From: an uncultured cyanobacterium | GTDB taxonomy: Bacteria; Cyanobacteriota; Cyanobacteriia; PCC-6307; Cyanobiaceae | DNA: 7,547 nt | Direction: 5' to 3' | Assembly (NCBI GenBank): GCA_903862155.1 | Contig: CAIOXF010000323.1 | Location: forward strand, 1-7,547 | Shown: positions 1 to 6,032 of the stretch, piece after piece | Numbering within the stretch: the stretch's first letter is position 1 | How the letters are laid out: every line of letters starts with the position of its first letter | Translations under genes and position numbers: made by a program | Notes under the pieces: generated by a model | The model's database searches: none | What the model saw: the letters and a program-made list of their open reading frames with translations, nothing else | What the model was told of the DNA's origin: nothing

Positions 1-345
1 CACCGCCCGCTCCACCCGAAGGCGGAACGGCCGCTCTGCTGGCTCCATCACATGGAGCTGTTCAATCCCGTGGTCGGCAATCCAGCCTTCAAGCGCTGGC
101 GTGAAGCTCTCCGCCTCCACGTAGTCCACCGCCCAGCCAGCGGCGCGTAGATCGGCAGCGAAATGGCGCATGGCGCTCCACACCAGCACCAACTTCTGGC
201 GGTGATAGGCACGCCAGCCGAGCACGGAGCTGCTCTCGATCAGCAGCACCCGGGCCTGGCCAGGGGTGTGGGCCGCGAGGGCGCTCTGGGCCTGGTGCAG
301 CTGGTCGCCCAGCACCCAAATGCCCGCGGTAGGAGACGTTGGCAT
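1..345 (-). CDS. FeS-BCP / (6-4) photolyase-type cryptochrome-photolyase family protein, N-terminal part (runs off window)
   Basis: The 115 residues from an ATG at 345 read MPTSPTAGIWVLGDQLHQAQ at the start and include VLLIESSSVLGWRAYHRQKL, VWSAMRHFAADLRAAGWAVD and YVEAESF. This is the N-terminal Rossmann-like domain of the deoxyribodipyrimidine photolyase-related family (FeS-BCP, prokaryotic (6-4) photolyases). The GDQL motif near the N-terminus and the YHRQKLVLV..SAMRHF helix are the recognisable parts. Characterised members bind FAD, a ribityllumazine antenna and a [4Fe-4S] cluster, and use blue light to repair (6-4) photoproducts in DNA. Members run to about 500 residues, so the FAD and cluster domains lie outside the window and cannot be checked; cryptochrome-like signalling remains possible. 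The start lies 2 nt after the stop of the small upstream gene, which itself overlaps uvrC, so co-transcription with uvrC is likely. I see no clear Shine-Dalgarno; translational coupling may serve instead. The family call is from recognised motifs, not a search. Confidence 0.82.
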   Translation of the reverse strand, partial: MPTSPTAGIWVLGDQLHQAQSALAAHTPGQARVLLIESSSVLGWRAYHRQKLVLVWSAMRHFAADLRAAGWAVDYVEAESFTPALEGWIADHGIEQLHVMEPAERPFRLRVERAV

Positions 346-347
346 CG

Positions 348-653
348 CTAGGCCGGGGGTTCGCCGGCCAGGCGGCAGGCCCGCCGCGCCACAGCCCCCG
401 CGTAGCCCCGCTCCACCTGGCCCACCCGAGGACTGATCACCCCGTCGCGGCAATCCACCACCACCCGTTCGTGGTGGCCCATCTGGTCGTTGATGCGCAG
501 GCGCAGCTGCCAGTGGTGTTTGGCGCTGCGGCTGATCTCATCGCCGCACACCGGCCCCACGCACAGGCCCGGTGCAGCCAGGGCCGGGAGCACCAAAGCT
601 GGTGGCACCAGAGCCAGCAGGGCCAGCAGCACAGCCGCGAGGATCCGGATCAA
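348..653 (-). CDS. Small secreted four-cysteine protein, conserved hypothetical
   Basis: This is a 101-residue protein of no known function. Residues 1-27 look like a Sec signal peptide: a short MIR start, a long Leu/Ala/Val core (4-25) and a likely cut after LPALAA. The mature part is about 74 residues with four cysteines (31, 36, 68, 93): CVGPVC near its start, VVVDCRD in the middle and ARRACRL near the end. That pattern could give two disulfides outside the cytoplasm, which is inference. The start is a TTG at 653 that overlaps the uvrC stop (TTGA), a usual arrangement for translational coupling; an in-frame GTG at codon 8 would shorten the signal peptide. The stop lies 2 nt before the photolyase ATG. 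The sequence looks like a picocyanobacterial conserved hypothetical, but I cannot name a family. The compact hydrophobic N-terminus, ordered charged core and tight operon fit argue for a real gene. Confidence 0.72.
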   Translation of the reverse strand: MIRILAAVLLALLALVPPALVLPALAAPGLCVGPVCGDEISRSAKHHWQLRLRINDQMGHHERVVVDCRDGVISPRVGQVERGYAGAVARRACRLAGEPPA

Positions 654-2722
654 CCGGCCAGCTCCAGGGAGCGTTCATTGTCTGCTTCGGCCAGCACCGG
701 CTCGGCCAGCTCCTCAGGGGGTGCCTCCAGGGCATCGGGGTGGAAGTACTCCCACACCACCTTCGCCAACCCTGGCCCCATCCCCGGGGCTTTGGCCAGG
801 GTTTCGGGGCTGGCCAGCTGGATCGCATCGATCGAGCGGAAGTGGGCCAGCAGCTCCTTGATCCGCTTCGGTCCCAGGCCAGGGATATCGGAGAGGCGAG
901 AGCGTTTCATCCGCTCACCGCGCTGCTGCCGGTGGAAGCTCACGGCAAAGCGGTGGGCCTCATCCCGCAGGCGGCGCAGCAACTGCACCCCCAGCTGTTC
1001 GGGCTCACTCTCGAGCGGCTCCTGAGCCCCCGGCACAAACACCTCCTCGCGCTGCTTGGCCAGGGAGCACACCACCAGATCCTCATCGAGGTTCAGCTCC
1101 CGTAGGGCCTCCATCACGGCCGAGAGCTGGCCCTTACCCCCATCGATCATCACTACATCGGGCCAGTCGTTCAGTCCCTCGGTATGCAGGGCAGAGCCGG
1201 CATTGCGGCGCAGCTCCCGGATGTCGGCGCCGGCGGCCTTGGCCTGGGCCCAGCGCCGGAAACGGCGCCGCATGATCTCGGCCATGGCCATGAAGTCGTC
1301 GGAATGGCCGGCTCGGATCGAGCTGCTCTGGATCTTGTATTTGCGGTAATGCTGCTTGGCCGGCAGGCCGTCGATGAACACCACCTGGGAGGCCACCGCA
1401 TCGCTCCCCTGGATGTGGCTGATGTCGTAGCCCTCGATCCGGCGCGGTGCGGCCGGCAGCTCCAGCAACTGGGCCAGGTCTTCGGTGGCCAGGAGGTTCT
1501 GTTCACTGGCGCGCTGGGCCCGCTGCAGCTCGTAGCTGGCGTTGCGCACCACCAGCTCGATCAGATCGGCCTTCTGCTGGCGCTGGGGCACGGCGATCTT
1601 CACCTTGCGGCCGCGCAACTCACTGAGCCACTCCTCGATCAGCTCCTGCTGGGGCAGGGGGTGCTGCACCAGGAGCTCCGGCGGAATCTCCACCGGCTCC
1701 ACCTGGCTGTAGTGCTCCTCGATCACGGTCTGCAGGATCCGGCCGAGGGCCTCGCGCCGCTCCGGTGAGGGCGGCAGCTCACCGCCGGCCCCCTCCTCGG
1801 CCGCAGGCGTTCCCACGGCATCAGCTGTGTAACCGAGGCGGCCCACCAACTTTCCGGCGCGCATCTGGAACATCTGCACGGCGGCCACCCGCTCGTCAGC
1901 CGCCAGGGCGATCACATCGCGGCTCACGGAGCTGTCGCCGATGCTCATCTTCTGATCGGCGGTGAGGGTGCCGATGCCCTGGAGCTGATCACGCACCCGG
2001 GCGGCGCTCTCGAAATCAAGGCGCTCGGCGTAGTTCTCCATCTGCTCGATGAGCAGGCTGATCAACTCCTCATTGCGCCCCTGGAACACCATCGCCACCT
2101 GGCGCAGGGTGCGGTGATAGTCGTCGGAGGTGATCTTTTCCTGGCACACCCCGGGGCAACGCCCGATGTCGAAGTTGAGACAAGTGCGGTCGCGGTAGAG
2201 GGGCTGGGGGCGCTGGCGCAGCGGAAACACCCGCTTCACGAGGCCAAGCGTGCGGCGCAGGAGGCCCACATCCACGTAGGGGCCGTAGAAGCGATCCAGA
2301 GGCGAGCGGAAGCGACGCCGGCGGGTGATGAAAATGCGCGGGTAGGCCTCGCTCCAGGTGATGCAGAGGTAGGGATATTTCTTGTCGTCTTTCAGCAGCA
2401 CGTTGAAGTGCGGCTGGTGGTTCTTGATCAGGTTGGCCTCGAGCGCCAGGGCCTCGGCTTCGCTGTCGGTAACGATGAACTCGATCTCGCACACCTGCCG
2501 CACCATCAGGGCGATGCGGGGCGAATGGCCGTGGCCGCTGCCGCACTGGAAGTAGCTGCGCACGCGGTTGCGCAGCACCTTGGCCTTGCCGATGTAAAGG
2601 ATCCGGTCCTCGCCATCGCGCATCAAATAGCAGCCCGGCTCGGAGGGCACCTCCTTGAGCCGGGCCTTGAGGCGGTCGGGTTGCTGGATCAGCGGCAGGG
2701 ACGCCGCAGGGGAGGCAGGCAA
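650..2722 (-). CDS. uvrC: UvrABC excinuclease subunit C
   Basis: UvrC makes the two incisions either side of a DNA lesion in nucleotide excision repair, acting on the UvrB-DNA complex. All expected parts of this 690-residue protein are visible. The GIY-YIG nuclease (about 26-105) has GCY at 30-32, YIG at 43-45 and a likely catalytic Glu in EALALEANLI. A cysteine-rich segment (181-193) is CLNFDIGRCPGVC. The UvrB-binding UVR motif spans about 217-250. The RNase H-like nuclease (about 390-600) has probable catalytic D433 (GYDISHIQG), D527 (MIDGGKGQ) and H590 (DEAHRF). Tandem helix-hairpin-helix motifs (about 610-660) contain IPGLGPKRIKELL and APGMGPGLAK. A short acidic tail follows. The start is a TTG at 2722; the frame stays open upstream to a stop near 2765 but offers no ATG or GTG, and the GIY-YIG domain begins at a normal distance from this TTG. 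It lies 13 nt after the flavin reductase gene and overlaps the next gene by 4 nt. Confidence 0.98.
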   Translation of the reverse strand: MPASPAASLPLIQQPDRLKARLKEVPSEPGCYLMRDGEDRILYIGKAKVLRNRVRSYFQCGSGHGHSPRIALMVRQVCEIEFIVTDSEAEALALEANLIKNHQPHFNVLLKDDKKYPYLCITWSEAYPRIFITRRRRFRSPLDRFYGPYVDVGLLRRTLGLVKRVFPLRQRPQPLYRDRTCLNFDIGRCPGVCQEKITSDDYHRTLRQVAMVFQGRNEELISLLIEQMENYAERLDFESAARVRDQLQGIGTLTADQKMSIGDSSVSRDVIALAADERVAAVQMFQMRAGKLVGRLGYTADAVGTPAAEEGAGGELPPSPERREALGRILQTVIEEHYSQVEPVEIPPELLVQHPLPQQELIEEWLSELRGRKVKIAVPQRQQKADLIELVVRNASYELQRAQRASEQNLLATEDLAQLLELPAAPRRIEGYDISHIQGSDAVASQVVFIDGLPAKQHYRKYKIQSSSIRAGHSDDFMAMAEIMRRRFRRWAQAKAAGADIRELRRNAGSALHTEGLNDWPDVVMIDGGKGQLSAVMEALRELNLDEDLVVCSLAKQREEVFVPGAQEPLESEPEQLGVQLLRRLRDEAHRFAVSFHRQQRGERMKRSRLSDIPGLGPKRIKELLAHFRSIDAIQLASPETLAKAPGMGPGLAKVVWEYFHPDALEAPPEELAEPVLAEADNERSLELAG

Positions 2723-2735
2723 GGGGCGGTTGGCC

Positions 2736-3218
2736 TCAGCCGCCGTAGTTCCAGCCGGTGCTGCTCAGCTCCAGGGCCGCACCATCGCGGTGCAGCACGG
2801 CGCTCTTCACCTCACCCACAAACACGGTGTGATCGCCGGCGGCCACATGGCCCACCACGGTGCACTCCACACCGCCAAGCGCGTCATCGAGGATCGGCAG
2901 GCCCAGCTCGCCGAGCTTGAAGGGCGCGGCTTCAAAGCGGCCGCCCACACCCTCCTGGGGCTTGAAGAACACCGCCGCCAAGTCCTTCTGATCGGCTGAG
3001 AGCACGTTCAGCGAGAACTTGCCCGTGCGCTGGATCATGCCGTTGCTGGTGCTGTCGGCCCGCACGGCCATCACCACCAGGGGCGGCTCGAACGAGCCCT
3101 GGGTCACCCAGCTGGCGGTGAAACCGTTCACCACCTCGCCCTCGGCCACACCGCAGATGAACAGCCCGTGGGGGATCTTGCGCAGCAGGGTTTTCTTGGC
3201 GTCGAGATCCAGGGCCAT
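2736..3218 (-). CDS. Flavin reductase-like domain protein (FMN-binding split barrel)
   Basis: This 160-residue protein is a single flavin reductase-like domain. The diagnostic part is NGFTASWVTQGSFEPPLVVM at 31-50, the FMN-binding split-barrel segment, followed by a SLNVLSADQ strand (69-77), the GGRFE region (92-96) and a C-terminus ending TGWNYGG. The domain resembles the flavin reductase module fused to the C-terminus of cyanobacterial flavodiiron proteins, but stands alone here. Family members reduce free FMN or FAD with NAD(P)H, or simply bind FMN; the actual electron donor and acceptor cannot be told from sequence. It is probably cytoplasmic, as no signal peptide is seen. The ATG at 3218 gives the usual MALDLDAKKTLLRKIPHGLF start; the same frame runs open further upstream across coaD, but that is antisense shadow. 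A TTG at 3230 is a weaker alternative. As first gene of the uvrC-photolyase operon it could supply reduced flavin to the photolyase, which is inference. Confidence 0.87.
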   Translation of the reverse strand: MALDLDAKKTLLRKIPHGLFICGVAEGEVVNGFTASWVTQGSFEPPLVVMAVRADSTSNGMIQRTGKFSLNVLSADQKDLAAVFFKPQEGVGGRFEAAPFKLGELGLPILDDALGGVECTVVGHVAAGDHTVFVGEVKSAVLHRDGAALELSSTGWNYGG

Positions 3219-3293
3219 CGGCGAAATCAAGCAATGGGCGAACTCTAGGAACGCCGCCCGCCCGCCCTGGGGGCGGCCCATAGGCTGAGCGCC
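3219..3293. promoter_or_regulatory. Divergent promoter region between the flavin reductase-uvrC operon and coaD
   Basis: This 75-nt stretch separates two divergent start codons, so it must hold or overlap the promoters for both directions. On the minus strand, TAGAGT (plus 3242-3247) is a plausible -10 about 23 nt upstream of the flavin reductase ATG. In the coaD direction only weak matches occur (TAGGAA at 3246-3251; TAGGCT at 3281-3286, which would give an almost leaderless transcript). No strong -35 box or Shine-Dalgarno is seen for either gene. The region also contains a GC-rich hairpin listed separately. The promoter boxes are guesses by eye. Confidence 0.35.
3253..3277. repeat. GC-rich inverted repeat in the divergent intergenic region
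   Basis: GCCGCCC (3253-3259) is complementary to GGGCGGC (3271-3277), giving a 7-bp stem with an 11-nt loop. An alternative, tighter fold pairs CCGCCC (3262-3267) with GGGCGG (3271-3276) around a 3-nt loop. In the coaD direction it lies just before the start codon; in the other direction it would lie upstream of the suggested -10. It could be a protein-binding site, an mRNA structure or chance in GC-rich DNA. No T-run follows it, so it is not a standard terminator. Confidence 0.3.
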
Positions 3294-3806
3294 ATGCGTG
3301 CCCTCTACCCCGGCTCCTTCGATCCCCTCACCCTGGGGCACCTCGATCTGATCGAGCGCAGCGCCCGGCTGTTTGATGCTGTGGTAGTGGCGGTGCTGCA
3401 GAACCCCAACAAAACCGCCGCCTTCCCCCTGGAGCAGCGGCTGGAGCAGATCCACCAGGCCACAGCCCACCTGGAGGGCGTGACCGTGGGCAGTTTCGGC
3501 GGTCTCACCGTGGACTACGCCAAAACCTGCGGAGCCGGCGTAATTCTGAGGGGGTTGCGGGCACTGAGCGACTTTGAGTTCGAGCTGCAGATCGCCCACA
3601 CGAACAAAAGCCTGGCGCCCCAGGTGGAAACGCTGTTTCTGGCCACGGCCGTGCACCACAGCTTTTTGAGCAGCTCAGTGGTGAAGGAGGTGGCCCGCTT
3701 CGGTGGGGATGTGCGCCACATGGTGCCGCCAGGTGTGGCCAGCGACCTGGCCAGGCTCTTTAATCGAGACGCTTCCGCGAGCAGCGCCGGCTCCGCCCAT
3801 GGCTGA
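3294..3806 (+). CDS. coaD: Phosphopantetheine adenylyltransferase (PPAT)
   Basis: PPAT transfers AMP from ATP to 4'-phosphopantetheine to make dephospho-CoA, the penultimate step of coenzyme A synthesis, in the cytoplasm. The 170-residue protein shows the full bacterial signature: YPGSFDPLTLGHLDLIERS (5-23) with the nucleotidyltransferase T/HxGH element ending in H16; NPNKTAAF with K40; ILRGLRALSDFEFELQIA (84-101) with R86; an ETLFL strand (112-116); and FLSSSVVKEVARFGGDV (124-140), the conserved SS-xx-K segment near the C-terminus. Length is close to the usual 160-165 residues, with a short Ser/Ala-rich tail (about 158-168) that looks dispensable. The ATG at 3294 directly precedes the conserved RALYPGSFDP, so the start is secure. 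Its last 8 nt overlap the start of the coiled-coil gene, implying coupled translation. Confidence 0.97.
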   Translation: MRALYPGSFDPLTLGHLDLIERSARLFDAVVVAVLQNPNKTAAFPLEQRLEQIHQATAHLEGVTVGSFGGLTVDYAKTCGAGVILRGLRALSDFEFELQIAHTNKSLAPQVETLFLATAVHHSFLSSSVVKEVARFGGDVRHMVPPGVASDLARLFNRDASASSAGSAHG

Positions 3807-4713
3807 ACCCACCATCACCGTGCTTGAGCAGCTCGACCAGCTCGAGGAGATCGTGCTGGAAGGCAGCCGCATCCCCTTCAGTGGCGGGCGCCTGGTGAAC
3901 GAGCAGGACGCCGTGGAGGTGATGGATGCCCTGCGCGACGCCCTGCCGCCCCAGCTCTCCCAGGCGGTGGAGCTGATCCGCCAGAGGGATGAGTTCATTG
4001 CCCAGGCCCGCTCGCAGGCCGACGAGATCGTGGCCCAGGGGCGCCAGCAGCGGGAGCAACTGATCAATGCCGCCTCAATCCGCCAGGAAGCGGAGCGCCA
4101 GGTAGCCGAGATGCGGGAGCAGGCGCGCCAGCAGTGCGAGCAGTTGCTGCTCCAGGCCCGCCAACAGGCAGCCCAGGCCGAACAGGAGCAGCAGAGCCGC
4201 CTGGCCCAGATGGAACAGCAGTTTGCGGCCCGGAGGCAGCAGCTGGAACAGGAAGCGGCCGAGCGCAACCGCCAGCTCCTGGAGCAGCACGAGCGCAACC
4301 GCCAGCAGGCCATGGCCGAGCTGGAGCAGATCCGCCAGGAGGGGCTGCGGGTGCAGCGCGACAGCCAGGCCGAGGCCGAGCGGCTGCAGAACGACGCTCT
4401 GCAGTTCCGTCAGCAGACCCAACAGCAGTGCGACGCGCTGGTGGCCCGCAGCCGCCAGGAGGCTGCCACGATCCAGGACGGTGCCAACCACTACGCCGAA
4501 CAGGTGCTGGGCGAGCTCGAAGGCCGACTGCAGGAACTGAGCCAGGTGGTGCTGGGCGGGCGCCAGGAACTGGGCCGGCTGATGGCTGCCCAGATCACCG
4601 CCGCCGACCGTCAGCGCCAGGCCGCGACACCAGAACGGGAGGCCACCAAGCCCGCCAGCCGCAGCCGCCGGGTGGCCAACCGCCTGCGGGAAGTGGCCGA
4701 ACGGCTCAGCTGA
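3799..4713 (+). CDS. Gln-rich coiled-coil protein, DivIVA-like / cyanobacterial conserved hypothetical
   Basis: The product is a 304-residue soluble protein with no signal peptide or membrane segment. A short N-terminal region (1-50) contains LEQLDQLEEIVLEGSRIPFS (9-28) and a second predicted helix. Then comes a very long helix, roughly 50-265, with heptad-like Leu/Ala spacing, extreme Gln, Glu and Arg content (55 Gln by my count) and almost no Pro or Gly, so a coiled coil is the natural reading. Residues about 225-260 contain a distinct block including HYAEQVLGELEGRLQEL. The tail is basic (SRSRRVANRLREVAERLS). The layout resembles cyanobacterial proteins annotated as DivIVA-domain or hypothetical; a scaffold role in cell division or envelope is a guess. 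F-type ATPase subunit b or apolipoprotein hits would be composition artefacts. The ATG at 3799 overlaps the end of coaD by 8 nt; the longer open frame upstream is only antisense-free read-through of coaD sequence. The gene ends 19 nt from the convergent dacB. Confidence 0.85.
   Translation: MAEPTITVLEQLDQLEEIVLEGSRIPFSGGRLVNEQDAVEVMDALRDALPPQLSQAVELIRQRDEFIAQARSQADEIVAQGRQQREQLINAASIRQEAERQVAEMREQARQQCEQLLLQARQQAAQAEQEQQSRLAQMEQQFAARRQQLEQEAAERNRQLLEQHERNRQQAMAELEQIRQEGLRVQRDSQAEAERLQNDALQFRQQTQQQCDALVARSRQEAATIQDGANHYAEQVLGELEGRLQELSQVVLGGRQELGRLMAAQITAADRQRQAATPEREATKPASRSRRVANRLREVAERLS
4261..4305 (+). repeat. 15-bp perfect direct repeat inside the coiled-coil gene (30-nt period)
   Basis: GAGCGCAACCGCCAG occurs at 4261-4275 and again at 4291-4305, encoding ERNRQ twice (residues 155-159 and 165-169). 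The identical codons suggest a small internal duplication within the coiled coil, although biased codon choice in a repetitive Glu/Arg/Gln helix could also produce it. Confidence 0.7.
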
Positions 4714-4732
4714 GATTTACCGCGCAGCCGGT

Positions 4733-6028
4733 TTACAGCTGGCCCGTGGCGCAGAGCTGGGTGTTGAGCACCAGGCGCAGCACGGCACCGATGGTGCCGT
4801 TGGGGGAGCCGGCCCCATTGCTGATGGCGCTCACGTAGCGGGGGCCATCGCTGGTTTCCAGCAACCCACTGATCGAGCGCACGCCGGTGAGGGTGCCGGT
4901 TTTGGCATAGAGACGGCCCTCAATCGGGGTGCCGATATACAGGTTGCGCAGGGTGCCGCGCCGGCCCGCCACCGCCATTGATGCCAGGTACTGGTTGGCG
5001 TAGGGATGCTGGTTCATGCGCAGCAGCAAGGCCGCCAGGAAGCGACTGGTGACGCGATTGGCCCGGTCGAGACCGCTGCCATCCGCCACATTCACACCGG
5101 CCATCGGCAGGCCCTGCTCGCTCAGCCAGCGATAGGCCAGAGCCCGGGCCTGCTGCAGATCCCAGGTGCCTGCCCCCTGACGCAGCAGCACTTCAGCGGT
5201 GAAGTTGTGGCTTTCGGTGTTGGCCAGGCTGAGCAGGTTGTGCATCGGGGCCGATGGCTCCTGGTGCACCAGCACGGCATCACCGGGCAGGGGGCTGCGT
5301 GCCGACACCAAGGTGAGCTGGGCCTGGCCGCCCTGCTGCACCAGCGCCTTGTTCAGCAGGGTGCGCAGCCGGGAGGGGGGATTGGGCACCGCCGACTGGA
5401 TCGCATTGCTGGTGAGGGCCAGCCGGGTGATCGGGGCGCCATAGGCGTAGAAGCGGTCGTCGGGATGCCAGCCAGCAGGCCACCAGGCCTGGGCGGGCTC
5501 CTCGGCCAGCTGCAGCCGCACCAGCGACGGTTGCCCATCGGTGGAGGTGCTGGCCAGGGCCAGCTGGGCAAACCGCTTCAGCTGGGGCAGGGCCAGATCC
5601 GGATCGCCCTCACCAGTGAGGCGAAAGCTGCCGTCAGCCAGGCGCCACAGCTGGGTGTTGAGCCGGTAGTCGGGGCCGAGGCGATCGAGGGCAAAGGCCG
5701 TGCTCACCAGCTTCTGGTTCGACGCCGGCACCCGGGGCCGCTGGCCATTCAGGTCGGCCAGGAGGTGACCCTGGGCATCGGCCACCGTGATGCTCCACAG
5801 AGAGGCTTCACCGCCCACCGCCGCCTGGACGCGCTGCTGCAGGGCTTGACAGCTCACCTGGCTTTGCAACACCGGCAGCCCAACGGGCGGCGGGGATGGG
5901 GGGAGGGCCGCCAGGGGTGCCGGCTCCAGGCGTTGCTCCATCAGGGCCGGCCGGCTCTGGGCCTGCGCCGTGACCGGCAATCCAGCGATCAGGGAGAGCA
6001 GGGCCAGTCCGGAAGCAACGCGTCGCAT
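4733..6028 (-). CDS. dacB: D-alanyl-D-alanine carboxypeptidase / endopeptidase, PBP4 family (peptidase S13)
   Basis: This periplasmic penicillin-binding protein trims or cleaves peptidoglycan peptide cross-links. The 431-residue sequence has a clear signal peptide (1-23 or 24: RR, a hydrophobic core, then TAQAQ), a Pro-rich linker (about 35-55), and the three active-site motifs in order: SxxK as S103-N-Q-K106 in PASNQKLVSTAFALDRLG, SxN as S273-H-N275 in ANTESHNFTAEVLL, and KTG at 376-378 in LYAKTGTLTGVRS. GEGDPDL (139-145) and VADGSGLDRANRVT (314-327) are further S13 landmarks. The region between SxxK and SxN (about 107-270) carries the inserted domain of the S13 fold. Two cysteines (60 and 426) could pair, which is speculation. 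The ATG at 6028 begins the signal peptide directly and lies 4 nt after the DUF4330 gene's stop, so the two are probably co-transcribed. No low-molecular-weight S11 features are seen. DD-carboxypeptidase versus endopeptidase activity cannot be decided here. Confidence 0.94.
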   Translation of the reverse strand: MRRVASGLALLSLIAGLPVTAQAQSRPALMEQRLEPAPLAALPPSPPPVGLPVLQSQVSCQALQQRVQAAVGGEASLWSITVADAQGHLLADLNGQRPRVPASNQKLVSTAFALDRLGPDYRLNTQLWRLADGSFRLTGEGDPDLALPQLKRFAQLALASTSTDGQPSLVRLQLAEEPAQAWWPAGWHPDDRFYAYGAPITRLALTSNAIQSAVPNPPSRLRTLLNKALVQQGGQAQLTLVSARSPLPGDAVLVHQEPSAPMHNLLSLANTESHNFTAEVLLRQGAGTWDLQQARALAYRWLSEQGLPMAGVNVADGSGLDRANRVTSRFLAALLLRMNQHPYANQYLASMAVAGRRGTLRNLYIGTPIEGRLYAKTGTLTGVRSISGLLETSDGPRYVSAISNGAGSPNGTIGAVLRLVLNTQLCATGQL

Positions 6029-6032
6029 CGGA

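Noticed and set aside
89..319. 76-codon minus-strand frame at the left edge
   Set aside because: It overlaps the photolyase frame, which matches a known family. This one has Arg/Gly/Pro-rich shadow composition.
2114..2920. 268-codon plus-strand frame opposite uvrC and the flavin reductase gene
   Set aside because: It is antisense to well-supported genes and shows no domain.
3219..3659. N-terminal extension of the flavin reductase frame across coaD
   Set aside because: The frame stays open to 3659, but the extra residues are antisense to the conserved coaD core. Family similarity begins at the ATG at 3218.
4705..4732. Possible bidirectional terminator between the coiled-coil gene and dacB
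   Set aside because: The CTCAGCTGAG palindrome at 4705-4714 is short and mostly within the coding end, and no stem with a T-run is found in the 19-nt gap.
4134..4838. 234-codon plus-strand frame inside the coiled-coil gene, out of frame
   Set aside because: The translation is a Pro/Gly/Ala/Arg-rich frameshift product of a Gln-rich gene with CAG-rich codons. It has no motif and runs antisense into dacB.
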